Assembly: GCF_033958435.1 (NCBI RefSeq) | Contig: NC_134138.1 | Location: 9,498,001-9,562,000 of the forward strand | From: Carettochelys insculpta | Lineage: Eukaryota > Chordata > Testudines > Carettochelyidae | Direction of reading: 5' to 3' | Length of the DNA: 64,000 bases | Shown here: one piece after another, positions 19,742 through 31,067 of the stretch | Layout of the letters: the number at the start of each line of letters is the position of its first letter | Position numbering within the stretch: position 1 is the stretch's first letter | Program-made: the position numbers and the translations under genes | The notes under the pieces: model-generated | Database searches by the model: none | Seen by the model: the letters and a program-made list of their open reading frames with translations, nothing else | Told to the model about the DNA's origin: nothing

Positions 19742-20675
19742 TTAAAAAGCAGTCCTGGAGCACTTTGAAGACTAACAAAATAATTTATTAAGCAACAAGC
19801 TTTTGTGGGATAGGCCCACTTCATCAGATCTGTAATTCCACATGAGATCAGAATTTCCAGATCTGAAGAAGTGGGTCTGTCCCACAAAAGCTCATCACCT
19901 AACTAATCATTTTGGCTACGTCTACACGTGCAGCCAACATCGAAATAGTCTATTTCGATGAATAACGTCTACACGTCCTCCAGGGCCAGCAACGTCGATG
20001 TTCAACTTCGACGTTGCTCAGCCCAACATCGAAATAGGCGCAGCGAGGGAACGTCTACACGTCAAAGTAGCACACATCGAAATAGGGATGCCAGGCACAG
20101 CTGCAGACAGGGTCACAGGGTGGACTCAACAGCAAGCCGCTCCCTTAAAGGGCCCCTCCCAGACACACTTGCACTAAACAACACAAGATCCACAGAGCTG
20201 ACAACTGGTTGCAGACCCTGTGCCTGCAGCATAGATCCCCAGCTGCCGCAGAAGCAGCCAGAAGCCCTGGGCTAAGGGCTGCTGCCCACGGTGACCATAG
20301 AGCCCCGCAGGGGCTGGAAAGAGAGCATCTCTCAACCCCCCAGCTGATGGCCGCCATGGAGGACCCAGCAATTTCAACGTTGCGGGACGCGGATCGTCTA
20401 CATGGTCCCTGCTTCGACGTTGAACATCGAAGTAGGGCGCTATTCCTATCTCCTCATGAGGTTAGCGACTTCGACGTCTCGCCGCCTAACGTCGAAGTTA
20501 ACTTCGAAATAGCGCCCGACGCGTGTAGACGCGACGGGCACTATTTCGAAGTTGGTGCCGCTACTTCGAAGTAGCGTGCACGTGTAGACGCAGCTTTTGT
20601 AGGTCTTTAAAGTGCTACAGGACTGCTGGTTTGTTTTGCAAAGACACAGACTAACATGGCTACCTCTCTCTAATT
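19742..20675. mobile_element. Palindromic hAT-like repeat split by a Harbinger MITE
   Basis: The left part (19742-19913) has arms GCACTTTGAAGACTAACAAA, AAGCTTTTGTGGGATAGGCC and the facing GGGTCTGTCCCACAAAAGCT. The right part resumes at 20596 with TTTTGTAGGTCTTTAAAGTG and ends at ACATGGCTACCTCTCTCT. Removing 19914-20598 restores a continuous arm, so the family was present before the Harbinger relative inserted. Confidence 0.65.
19914..20595 (+). mobile_element. Non-autonomous Harbinger derivative 1
   Basis: A 682-bp copy with ends GGCTACGTCTACACGTGCA and (reverse complement) AGCTGCGTCTACACGTGCA, flanked by TTT (19911-19913 and 20596-20598). The first about 250 bp and last about 280 bp closely follow the two ends of the element at 9851-14649, including the TTAAA motif and the AGCTGATGGCCGCCATGGAG block. 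Both genes are missing. It would need proteins supplied in trans. The junction region is not identical to the full element, so it derives from a sister subfamily. Confidence 0.88.
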
Positions 20676-20749
20676 TAAATGTGTCGAATTTGCTAATGAT
20701 TTACAATTCAGATGTCTCCCTCTGCAAATCTTATAGCAAAATCTGTTTG
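20676..20749. other. Spacer
   Basis: Short AT-rich gap between the palindromic repeat and the next LINE fragment. Confidence 0.4.
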
Positions 20750-21500
20750 TAGAAGAATACTGTTACTACTACTTAACCCTTGTACTGCACATGGAGCATA
20801 GGTCATCTACAAGTCTCCTCCACTTCACTCTGTCTCTGGACAAAACTTGTAGCTGGCCCCGGGAGTACACCACTTGTTGTCCTTCAGTCTCAGAAGACCT
20901 TCTCCACGTTGTCAGACGTCTTTCTCTTTTGCGTTTTCCTTGCAGGTTCCATGTGAGAGCTTAACGGACTCTGCTGGATGTTGGGTTTCCGAGAGTGTGG
21001 CCTGGCCATCCCCACTTTGTTCTCTTGATTTCAATGTCAATTGGTTCTTGTCCTGCTCTGTTCCAAAGCTCCTCATTTGTGATGAAGTCTTGCCATTTGA
21101 TGTGAAGGCTGCACCTCAGGCATCTGTTTATGAATGGCTGTAGCTTGTGATCTGATGACTTTTTACGACGCCAGGTCTCACATCCATACAAGAGCACATT
21201 CTTCACATTTGTGTTGAAGAGCCACAGTGTTGTCTTCACAGACATTATTTGTGAACTCCGTATGGGACAGAGAGCCTTGAATACAGCTGTTGCTTTCCCT
21301 GTCCTGGCATCGATATCCTTATCTGTTCTTCCACCTATGCCCATAATACTTCCCAAGTAGATGAACTGCTCCACATCTTCCAGGTCATCCCCTCCCAGTG
21401 TGATGGTGGTGGTGGTGGACTGGCTGATCCTCATTATCTTGGTCTTTCCCTGGTTAATGCTCAGTCCAGTCATTGAGGCAGTTTTGTCTAGTGTCATGAC
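20750..21500 (-). pseudogene. RTE-like LINE reverse transcriptase, C-terminal fragment
   Basis: The open frame 21497-20961 gives GLSINQGKTKIMRIS, FIYLGSIMG, VLLYGCETWR and RTKWGWPGHTLGN, all typical of the post-catalytic region of RTE-like reverse transcriptases. Downstream, frame-shifted codons continue to a tail near 20750 reading TTAAGTAGTAGTAAC on the minus strand. This matches the 3' end of the plus-strand copy at 800-1237. The catalytic domain is absent. It belongs to a different lineage from the LINE at 2762-4052. Confidence 0.68.
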
Positions 21501-21514
21501 CTTTTAAAATCCAT

Positions 21515-21680
21515 TATTGAATGCCCAAGAACATTGAAGTGTCACTGGAGAATTTTAAGAGAAGATTAGATAAACTCCTGTCACAGATCATTTAGGTTTA
21601 TGGGGCCTAGTCTTAGCGAAGGGCACTTGTCCAGATGGCCTGTCATGGTCCCTTCCAACCTTGCATGTCTATGATTATGA
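21515..21680 (+). mobile_element. CR1 LINE 3' tail
   Basis: AGAGAAGATTAGATAAACTC, CCAGATGGCCTGTCATGGTC and CCTTCCAACCTTGCATGTCT followed by ATGATT follow the CR1 3' tail pattern. 5'-truncated and diverged. Confidence 0.7.
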
Positions 21681-22016
21681 TCTTACTCCCCTCCTCTGTG
21701 GGCAATGCTGCCACAGGCTACCTGCCATTGAGGCTGGGGGAACAGGTGCAACCTTAGGGGAGCACAGATACGGGAGGATGAAAAGAGACAAGTGGCGGCA
21801 GAGGTTTTCAAAAAGGGATCCACAAAATGCCTCATAAAATCAAATCACTTTAATTCTGATGTCAAACTACGGATTTAAACATAGGTGGAGATTTTCAGCA
21901 TAGCCCAAAGGACATCAACTCCCACTTTGATGGGAGCTGAGCATTTAATTTTCAAATTGGAGCCTTAAGGTTGAAAATCTTGGGGTTTATTTGGTAAAAT
22001 TTTCAAAAGCGTGTGA

Positions 22017-22096
22017 GGCCCAGATCTTCAAAGGTATTTAGGTACCAAATTCCACTAATTTCAGCATACCTAAATACCTTTTCAGGGTTTTGGGCC
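22017..22096. repeat. Hairpin repeat
   Basis: GGCCCAGATCTTCAAAGGTA with TTTAGGTACC faces its near reverse complement ATACCTAAATACCTTTTCAG with GGTTTTGGGCC. Related single arms occur near 28098. Confidence 0.55.
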
Positions 22097-22495
22097 AAAG
22101 TGTGTTCGGAGTCAAGTCCCAGGAAAAGTTAATGGGGCTTTTGCTCCTGAGTCATTTAACTGCTTTACAAATGTTATCCATTATTCACCATTTAAAGCCT
22201 TGCCATTTCCATCTCTCTCCTCTGAGTTTATCCCCTTTCCCATAACCTTCTATATACTGTGGCCTTCCCTAGGCATTGAAAGGGCTGATTTTGCACATTT
22301 TATTCTTTGACAAACTGAGCTCCCACACTTCCTCTTTTTAAGATCCTGCTGCATGGTTTGTCACAAATTTTGACAATCCACTTGCTCCACAAAAGTAAAC
22401 AACACACCCAGTCTTGCCCATAAGTCTCAAAATATTTTAGCAGTGTTGCTTGCAATCATCACATCTTATGCCAATTCACTGCATCAAGAACCACA
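22097..22495. other. No recognised feature
   Basis: No gene or nameable repeat recognised before the next CR1. Confidence 0.4.
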
Positions 22496-22496
22496 G

Positions 22497-23097
22497 AAAC
22501 AGAATCATAGAACACTAGAACTGGAAGACACCTCAAGAGGTTGAGTCCAATTCCCTGCCCTCTTGGCAGGAACAAACACCATCTAGATCATCCTCAATAG
22601 GTGCCTGTCTAACCTGGTCTTAAATATCTCCAGAGATGGAGATTCCACAACCTCTCTAGGTAACTTATTCCAGTGTTTAACCACGCTGTTAAACTTCCCC
22701 AGTTAGGAAGTTTTTCCTAATATCTAATCTAAGCCTTCCTTGCTGCAGTTTAAGTCCATTGCTCCTTGTCCTGTCCTCAGAGGCCAAGGAGAACAATTTT
22801 TCTCCATCCTCCTTGTAACCTTCTTTGTGGTATTTGGAAACCACTATCATGTCCCCTCTAAGTCTTCTCTTTTCTAAACTAAACAAACCCAGTTCTTGCA
22901 GTCTTCCCTCATAGCTCGTGTCTCTAGACCTTTAATCATTCTTGTTGCTCTTCTCTGGACCTTTTCCAGTTTCTCCACATCTTTCTTGAAATGCATTGCC
23001 CAGAACTGGACAGAATGCTCCAACCGAGGCCTAATTAGTGCTGAGTAAAGTGGAAGAATGACTTCTCATGTCTTGCTCACAACAGTCCTGTTAAGAG
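22497..23097 (-). mobile_element. CR1 LINE, 3' fragment
   Basis: The minus-strand 3' end is at GAATCATAGAACACTAGAAC, with the tail TTGGCAGGAACAAAC and a decayed ORF2 C-terminus ([31 protein letters not shown]). It extends to about 23097 before the homology is lost. Several frameshifts. Confidence 0.82.
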
Positions 23098-23389
23098 ATG
23101 TTTCCTTTTTTGGGGGGTTTGATTTGGGAGCCTCCAGAAATCCATTCCATCTGACAAAAGTGTAGATATTTGCTTGTAACTTCACTTATGGGGATCATGA
23201 TCTCATTACTTTCAAAAATGGGCAAATAAAGGTTAGTTCCAACTGGTAATGTGTATCTTTGTGCTTCAAAACAAACTCATTTTTCAAAGTTGACGGAAAT
23301 TAGCAGTGAAGTGAATTTGGAGGAACAATTTCAGCAAACAAACGTGAATGAAAATTGAATGTTATTTAAGAAGAGTTTATAAGATGGTG

Positions 23390-23895
23390 CAAAAGCCATG
23401 ATTCCACAATCAAGGAATAAGACAGAATTGGCTAAAAGTTCAACCTCGTTTGATAGTGGAGTCATTAATTAGCAACAAAAAAGCAATATATCACCAAAGG
23501 GGAATACAGCACTTGATGCAAGTTAGAACTTAACTTGTATAGACAATTGATGAGGGAAGCTAAAGATATCACGGGAAACTACAGGGCTGGCACAGCTCAG
23601 AATGGCAAGAGGGAGTGCTGTTAGTATATTAACAACAAAAGAAATCCTCATAATGGTATAGGATCATTACTAGATGGAGATAGTAAGCTTGACACTGATG
23701 CAAAAAAAAAAAACGTGTTTATTAATTATTTCTGGTTTTCAAGTGAAAAGAAGCAAGGTGACTTTGTATCACCTGATGTTCAAGTACTTTCCAGGCCATT
23801 AGTAACTAAGGAATTTGTTATACATCTACCAGGGAGAAGACTCTTTATATCACTAGGCTTAGATTACTTTCTTCAATATTCCTAAAAGAGTTGAC
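23390..23895 (+). pseudogene. Decayed CR1 ORF2, linker/early RT region
   Basis: Broken frames spell LMREAKDI, NGKRECC.. YINNKRNPHN, LLDGDSKLDTDAKK and NYFWFSSEKK, equivalent to the KxxFKYI..LL...AEKLNDFFASVF region between endonuclease and reverse transcriptase in CR1. Heavily mutated, old copy. Confidence 0.55.
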
Positions 23896-24361
23896 TGTGG
23901 CACTCTTTAGCTCACTGCAAGGGCATCATTTAGGGAAGGGCTGAAGCCTGCCCACAAGTTTTGTACAACTAGCTGAAGCAATAATTCTTACTCATCTGTC
24001 TCTTTGTAACACCAAACAGGAGCAAGAGCAATGTATGATGCTTGTCTTGCTCCCTTACTCTTCTCACTACAGCTCCTCTCATCAGCCAGGAGCAATGTGG
24101 ATCATTCTTCTCCTTGCTTCTCTTGCTGTGATGGCTATTTTTCGCTCAGCCAGCAGGAATATAGACATGTGTCTGGTAGAGTTAGTCACAGAGCCGAGAG
24201 TTTCTGCAGCCTTTTTTTCAAATTCATTTTCTGAAACAAACAGGTGCAGGGTCATCAGGACATGGCGGGAGTTGGGGAGGGAAGTTCCGGGCTTAGCTCA
24301 GAAGAGGCTTGCAGCAGATTTGATCCTGCTTTGCCCTTCTCTTTCACATGGCAATGTGTTG
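23896..24361. other. No recognised feature
   Basis: Contains short leucine-rich frames at 24031-24391 without recognisable domains; treated as chance. Confidence 0.4.
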
Positions 24362-24458
24362 TTAGAGTTGCCAACTCTCCTGACTGGATAAACCAGACAC
24401 CATTTGCAAACAATGACATCTGGTCCTTTCTGATCCAGGGACATTGGCAACCTTCTGT
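24362..24458. mobile_element. Short inverted-repeat element
   Basis: The end AGAGTTGCCAACTCTCC is mirrored by ACATTGGCAACCTTCT, about 97 bp long. The internal GACTGGATAAACCAG and TGATCCAGGG blocks also face each other. Family not named. Confidence 0.5.
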
Positions 24459-24609
24459 GTTACAAAGGCAGAAGCAAGTCTCTTGTGACACCACATATAC
24501 CATTTAAATTTCACTTAAAACTTTCCCATTTTCCCCAACTCTCTAATTGTTTAGGGCATGGCAGTACTGCAGTGTGGCCATTTATTTTATAATTGTGAGA
24601 GGGAAGGAA

Positions 24610-26055
24610 CAATCAGCTTCACACATACAAAATGGGAAGGGATGGCCTGAGAAAAAGTTCTACAGAAAGGGACCTAGGGGTCATAGCGGACTACAAGCTA
24701 AATATGAGTCAACAGTGTGATGCTGCGAAGAAAGCAAACATCATTCTGGGGTGCATCAACAGGAGTGTCATAAGCAAGATAGAGAAGTAAGTCTTCTGTT
24801 CTACTGTTGGAACAAAGTCTGGATACCATGTATGAAGCAAGGAGGAGGGTTTATTACACACAGCGCTGGTGGAGGGCCACTTCGACCATCAGGACTCAGT
24901 GAAGCACTGCCAAACAATAGATTACAATTGATTATATAGATTATTGATGGGGGGGGGGGGCGGGAAACTACGACATGGATGCCACCCACGCCTGGATAAG
25001 TTCTGGCAGTAAGACAAAATGAGCACAATAAGCCAATAATCTAAAAAGGTTACAGAGTATCCCCGCCCATAGCTTATAGAACATCCTATCTCTAGTACAG
25101 GTGACTTTCTCTACATGTTAAACAAAACAGATATACAATGATCGCTTCCTGTCAAGATAGGATAGAGGATGTGGTGATGCCTCCACACTGGTGTATCCGA
25201 GGGGTTTATCTTGAAGATTTAAAGCACAAATCATTAACTGTATGAAGCACTAACAATTAGTTTCCAGATGCAGGGCCTCTCCTTGGAATGTAGTTGCTGA
25301 GGCAGCTATTCCTCCCTTCAGATTTCAAGGCCCATCCTGCCTCAGCTGGGATGTCCTTCTCTGGGTCTTGTGAGAGAGATAAGGGAGAAGGGCCCCAGTA
25401 TGGTATCTTTCCACTCATGCTAGCTGGGTTGCTATATTATAGGGCTACTCCAGACTTTAAGAATCAAACAGGGGGGCTTTAGCACAAACTATTGCCTGCT
25501 TGAGGAATTTACATCCTACATCTACTCTGTCCTGACTAGTCTTCAGCAGGAGTATTGTGTCCCGCTCAAGACAAGCTATTTCAGGAAAGATGTGGAGAAA
25601 TTGGAGAAGGTCTAAGAAGAGCAACAAAGATGATTAAAGGTCTGGTAAGCATGATCCGTGTGGGACAACTGAAAGAATTGGGATTGTTTAGTTTCGAGAA
25701 AAGAAGGCTGGGAGGGAACATAGCAGCTTTCGAGTACTTAAAAGGATTGTCACAAGGAAGAGGGAGAAAAATCATTCTTCTTAACCTCTGAGGATAGGAC
25801 AAGAAGCAATAGGCTTAAACTGGAGCAAGAGAAGCTTGGGTTGGCCATTAGGAAAGCTTTCCTGTCAGGGCAGTTCAGCACTGGAATAATTGCCTAGGGA
25901 CAGAGCGGAATCTCCATCACTGGAGAAATTTAATAGCAGGCTAGATAAGCATCTGTCAGGGATGATCTAGATAGTGCTTGATTCTGCCTTGAGTGCAGGG
26001 AACCAAACTGATGACCACTCAATGTCCCTTACGTTATTCTGTGCATCTATGAGAT
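24610..26055 (+). mobile_element. CR1 LINE interrupted by an LTR
   Basis: The first part, 24610-24804, has codons for STERDLGVIADYKLNMSQQ and KANIILGCINRSVI. It resumes after the LTR at 25514 with the CR1 block ACTCTGTCCTGACTAGTCTT and continues through [15 protein letters not shown] and the 3' tail GATGACCACTCAATGTCCCT, ending near 26055 at TCTATGAGATTC. Frame is broken in several places. Joining the two parts restores CR1 order with only the duplicated target bases in excess. Confidence 0.8.
24805..25513 (-). mobile_element. Solo LTR of an endogenous retrovirus-like element
   Basis: A 709-bp segment beginning TG and ending CA on the minus strand, flanked by TTCTAC (24799-24804) and TCCTAC (25514-25519), an imperfect 6-bp duplication. 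On the minus strand it shows a TATA-like CTATATAATC and a downstream AATAAACC signal in the order expected for U3 then R. No internal gag or pol sequence remains, so it looks like a recombined solo LTR. A G-tract of 12 lies at about 24949-24960. Confidence 0.65.
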
Positions 26056-26357
26056 TCTTTCCTTTGCCTGCAATGGGTTTTGGGTTAGGTTTCCGGGTAG
26101 AGCCATCTAGGCTATTACGCAGAAATGATGAGTGCTCTGTGAATGTCTTGATCTAACCACATCTTCCCAGCATTGCACTTTTCTGAGAACTTTATTTCTA
26201 GAATACCTTTTGAGGAGCTGCTGCTCTTTTACATGTACAGAATGATACCAGCAACTGCTTCCTTTACACAGGCATTTAATAGCTGTATCTGGCTGTGCGG
26301 TATGTCCTCTTCCAACTGGTAAGTAATCTTAGTTACTGTCTATTTATCCTTTGATAT
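26056..26357. other. No recognised feature
   Basis: Unassigned sequence between the CR1 end and a duplicated repeat. Confidence 0.35.
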
Positions 26358-26650
26358 TTCTGAAGAAGGCAGAGTCTCACAAACTCCAGCTCTCTCGCTG
26401 AATTTCACCAAAGTGCCATTTATTCTCTCAAATCCATCGAATTTGCTCCTTTGTTGTTATCATAACTGTTTATATAAACTTTCAGTGCACATAAACCCAA
26501 GCCAGTGTGAGCTATTTGTAAACTAAGATTTATTATAGATCCATGCTCCTGACATTCATCATTTAATAATACTCTATACGGTGACTTCTTAAGAGGTTTT
26601 TTTTTTTCTAAATCTGGTACCTCAACTACTCTTGAGCCATCCATAATCTA
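26358..26650 (+). repeat. Unclassified repeat pair, copy 1
   Basis: Shares ordered blocks with 27345-27610: GCAGAGTCTCACAAACT, TTTATTCTCTCAAATCC, TTATCATAACTGTTTATAT, TTTATTATAGATCCATGCTC and a T-rich run. Divergence is high. Confidence 0.5.
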
Positions 26651-27344
26651 CTTTTGAGCCATCATTAATTTCATAACTCCCCCACCCTTATATGTTAGTT
26701 AATGCACATACTTTGTCGTTCTCTCTTGACATACTTTTAAATGTTAATCCTAACCCCTGTATCTTAGTGTCAGTTCATTTATGTCCGTGGTGAAAAATCA
26801 AGTTAAACACATAATCTGAAAATTGCTTTCCAGATGGATTAGAAAGAGCTCCAAAAATGTCATGCCCAAGAATAATCTGGAGATCATGCAGCCATGGTGC
26901 TGGCTCTGTACGTGATGGAAACCGCTTCCAGGCAGGGGGTTCTGTGTCTCCTGAACCCCACTGTTCCAGTATCTATAGCTTATTTTTTAAATAAACTATA
27001 AAACCATAGACTCCAAGGAGTTTCATGCCTGTTTTAAAATTCTGTGTCTATGACTGAAAATTGTTCTTCGAGGAAGATTGGTAGGCAGTGTATGACCCCA
27101 AACACTGGAATCGAAATGAATTAAAAGTTGCAGAACTGATTTTCTCTCAGTGACGTAAATGGAGAAAGTAAAGCACAGCTAGGCTGAAAGAGCAGCGCTG
27201 GAGAATAAAAAAACCCTCCAGTCACCCCCTGCTATGAAGATAGGAGCATGAGCTGTCACCATGCCAAATGTTGCTTAAATTACACTTAAACTTTGCATTT
27301 ATTCCAACTCTCCAAATCTTGTAGTGAATGGCAACACCCCAGAG

Positions 27345-27610
27345 CGGCAGAGTTTCACAAACTTGCGTACAGTCTATGAGTTTTATGGAGATGACGTTTA
27401 TCCTCTCAGATCCTTATAGCAACATACCAGAAACCTACTTCCAACTTAATCCTCTGTATTTATCATAACTGCTTGTATTAACATAAACCGAAACCAACCT
27501 AAATAATTTGCATGGTTTGACTATAAATATTTGTTATAGATCGGTGCTAACATCCATTGTTTAATTATACGCTACATTATGATTCTTTTTTTCAAGGTAT
27601 AGTCCATAAT
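27345..27610 (+). repeat. Unclassified repeat pair, copy 2
   Basis: Direct-orientation relative of 26358-26650: GCAGAGTTTCACAAACT, TTTATCCTCTCAGATCC, TTATCATAACTGCTTGTAT and TTGTTATAGATCGGTGCT. A further upstream block (CTTAAATTACACTTAAACTT near 27270) also resembles 24500-24560, so this is a family and not just a local duplication. Confidence 0.5.
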
Positions 27611-28790
27611 GAGAGGGGTTAGGAAGAAATTTCATGTATGGGCAGCTTCCTGTATACCTAGTATGTGTTCAGCACTCTGCCCATTTGAGGAACCTGGTCA
27701 TGGCCAACACAGGAGGCAAGTTATTAGGTTAGATGGACAACTGATCTTATTTTCTATGCCAACTGCCGTATTGTCATGTTCCTAACTAATTATCCACTGG
27801 TCTAAGGGATTAAGGGTGTGTTTCAATGTGAATTAGATGTCTACTCTAGTCACTTAGGACCTTATTGTTATAGAAATCTATGGATGTTAGATACCTAAAT
27901 TCCTTGGAGGGGCTGGACCTAAAATGATGAGTGATTTCCAAAATCCCAGGTTTTGAGTATCCACCTTGATAGATAATACGGTGACTTGATTTTTCAGAAG
28001 GTGAGTGCTCAGAGCTTACTGGAAATTTAGGCTGTTTCAAGATGTCTGAAGTTGGGCCACCCTAAAACTGGAGGCATTCAAAATGTCTAGGAAGTGACAT
28101 GCAGATCTTCAAAGTTATTTGGGTATCTAGATCCCACTGAAATCACTATATGGGCACTGGGGCACTTTTTGTGATGAACAGCAGCTCTGGTATTTAATAG
28201 GCATAATCTCATACTTGGGCACAATTTGGTTCAGATTTACATGCGTACAACCTCTCCTCATCAAATTAGCTAACCACAAAAGGGTTAGAGCAATTTAAAC
28301 TATTGGATAATACCTTAGCAGATGGTGCAATCTATCGCCAAGAGGAGGGAAATACTATAATGACCTATGTGACCAAATAAATGAACATGAATAAAAATGC
28401 TCATGCCCATCCACTGGTAAAACAGTCAAAAAACACTATTTTTTATAGAAAGCACATGGTAAATATATTCAAAGAATAAATGTATTTGAGATCATTGATC
28501 TTTGTCCATTTCTGAGCAGATTATGAGGTAAAATGCATCTAAAATATCATCCATCATGAATTATTCAGCTATGTCTATAAGCCTCTGGTTTTGTGCTTAA
28601 AATTTAGAGCTGAGGAAGAACAGTATTGCATATTTCACAGGAAAAAAAACAACTATTTTGACTTTTTTCAGCTCCAAAACAAACCAAAATAAAGTAACTG
28701 AATTTTTCAGGGAAATAATAAAAAATAATTTGAATAAAACTGAAATATATTGTTTGGGTTTTAACCTTTTAAAATCATTTTAAATAGAAT
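27611..28790. other. No recognised gene; old hairpin-repeat traces
   Basis: AT-rich. A fragment near 28092-28160 resembles one arm of the hairpin repeat at 22017. No coding signal. Confidence 0.4.
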
Positions 28791-29040
28791 TACTAACAAG
28801 AGTGTTGTGAGCAGGACCCAAGAAGTCATTCTTCCACTCTACTCTGTGCTGATTAGACCTCAACTGGAGTACTGTGTCCAGTTTTGGGCCCCACATTTCA
28901 AGAGGGATGTGGAAAAATTCGAGCGGGTCCAGAGAAGAGCAACAAGAATGACTAAAGGTCTAAAGAACATGAGCTATGAGGAAAGGCTGAGAGTACTGGG
29001 GTTGATCAGCTTAGAAAAGAAATGGCTGAGAGGGGACATA

Positions 29041-29147
29041 GAATCATAGAATCTTAGGGCTGGAAGGGACATCAGGAGGTCATCTAGTCCAGCCCCTGCG
29101 TAAAGCGGGATCAAGCCCAACTAAATAATCCCAGCCAGGACTTTGTC
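29041..29147 (-). mobile_element. CR1 tail inserted in CR1 (first)
   Basis: Minus-strand tail beginning GAATCATAGAATCTTAGGGC and ending about GGACTTTGTCC. GACAT occurs on both sides and is the likely target-site duplication. Only about 105 bp was copied. Confidence 0.8.
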
Positions 29148-29279
29148 CAGACATGACAGTGGTTTACAAGTATCTAAAAGGGTGTTACAAAGATGACAGA
29201 GAAAAATTCTTCTTCTTAGCTTCTGAGGATAGGACAAGAAGCAGTGGACTCAAACTGCAATAAGGGAGGCTTAGGTTAG

Positions 29280-29625
29280 AATCATAGAATCATAGAACAA
29301 TAGAGCTGGAAGAGACCTAAGCAAGTCCAGCCCCCTTCCCAAGGCAGGACCAAACCCCATCAGATCAGCCCAGCCAGGGCTTTGTCGAGCTGAGACTTAA
29401 ACACCTCCAGGGATGGAGACTCCACTGCTTCCCTAGGTGGACCATTCCAATGCTTCACCACCCTCCTAGTGAAAAAGTTTTTCCTAATGTTCAACCTGGA
29501 CCTTCCCAACCGCAACTTGAGACCATTGTTCCGTGTTCTGCCATCAGTGACCACTGTGAACAGCCTCTCTCCAGGCTCTTTGCAACCTCCCTTCAGTAAG
29601 TTGAAGGCTGTTATCAGGCTGTTGA
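29280..29625 (-). mobile_element. CR1 tail inserted in CR1 (second)
   Basis: Minus-strand tail starting AGAATCATAGAATCATAGAA. It carries decayed ORF2 codons (DGRTRNNGLKLRLGRSRLN, FTRRVVKHWN). AGGTT on both sides is the likely duplication. Confidence 0.8.
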
Positions 29626-29848
29626 AGGTTGAACATTAGAAAAAACTTCTCAGGGTGGTTAAACACTGGAATAAACTGCCTAGGGAAATTGTGGATTCTC
29701 CAGCACTGGAGTTATTTAAGAGCAAGTTAGAGAGACGTCTGTCAAGAATGGTCTAGATGGTATTTGGTCCTGCTGTGAGGGCAGGCAACTGGACTCAATG
29801 ACCTCTCGAGGTCCCTTCCAGTGCTAGTATTCTATGATTCTAAGTTCT

Positions 29849-31067
29849 GAGGTCAAAATATCTGATATCTTTTTGATAAATCATTTCAAAATTAAAAAAT
29901 GAACTGTTCCATTATAAACATATCAAACTGGGACATTTTGTCATTATCAAAATGCTTTGTGTCTTTCTTTTATTCTTAAAAGCTTGTGAAACTCAACAGG
30001 GTTTTCCCAACTTTTCAGTTTTAACAAACCCCATCTTTTAATCAAAAAACTAAAACATGGCATGAAACAGTCAGCTCTATTAATAATATTTCTCATGTTT
30101 TAGTAGCTAGCTGGTTTGACGATGAGAAGGAGACATGCAGAATACATACACTCTATTCTGGAATATATTGTTTATTCTTTAGTAATATAAATCTAAACCA
30201 CATTTTGCCCATATATAAAATTGTGCTTAATAAAACCTGTGCAGCTGCTGCTAACAAGCACATAAATTTTCAGTGATAAATCTGAGTGTGGCTACAAGGT
30301 TCTACTGTTATTAGCAATCATCGTTAGTCAGAGTAATAACTGGTTCTCTCAGGGTCATCATTGCAGGCATGGTGGTCAGGGAAAAAGCCAGCATCCTCTC
30401 CCTACATGTCCTCTTGTGGGACAGAGGTTGAGAACAGCACCCTCACCGGCACACCTGTGCTCAGTTCCCATTGTGATTGGCAAACAGTACTGCAAACAAT
30501 TGCAGAGAACATGCAGCTCGACTGTCAAGACCATCAGGCCTGCTGCATGCTGCTGTTCTCCTAATCTCTTATTCCCAAGGCAAACTGGCTTTCCTGCCAA
30601 AATGAAGATTAATAGCAGAGTCTTATTTATTTATTTTTAACCATGAATTGATTTCACTTGGGGGATGTTCAGCTCCCTATTTTTTCTCTTTTTTTTTTTT
30701 ACCTATAAAAGCAGTTACACTGGGTCCAAAAATATTTCAGCAGAGGGGGTTGGTGACCCAGGCAATTTTGTTCATTAAGGCAATGGCCAGTAAGTGTGTA
30801 GGACAGGGACTTAATATGACATTGTCCCCTTCACACACCTCTCCTGCTCCACCAATTGATGGCGTGTAAGCCCCTCTTCCACACATGGATTTATAGGAGT
30901 TACGACTGAGTTTGGCATTCCCCTGTTGAACAGCTGATGTGTGTAACTTGGATTGGTCTGAGTCAGGCATGTTCAGAGTCACCCTTTGGTCTTTAAACTA
31001 TCAGCTCTTTGGGGTAAAAACTTTTCTTTTTGTCTGTAACACATCATGGGCACCTATACCTCTATAG
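29849..31067. other. No recognised feature
   Basis: AT-rich; a T-run lies near 30690-30700. No gene, RNA or named repeat seen. Confidence 0.45.

Larger units (their letters stand above)
28795..29848 (+). mobile_element. CR1 LINE containing two younger CR1 tails
   Basis: The host CR1 encodes [29 protein letters not shown] and [16 protein letters not shown], and ends at ATTCTATGATTCTA. It is split after AGAGGGGACA at 29041 and resumes at ATGACAGTGGTTTACAAG, and is split again after GGCTTAGGTT at 29280 and resumes at TGAACATTAGAAAAAAC. Removing the inserts restores ordinary CR1 order. Confidence 0.85.

Noticed and set aside
24949..24960. G-tract as a functional element
   Set aside because: Simple homopolymer inside the LTR; no supporting context.
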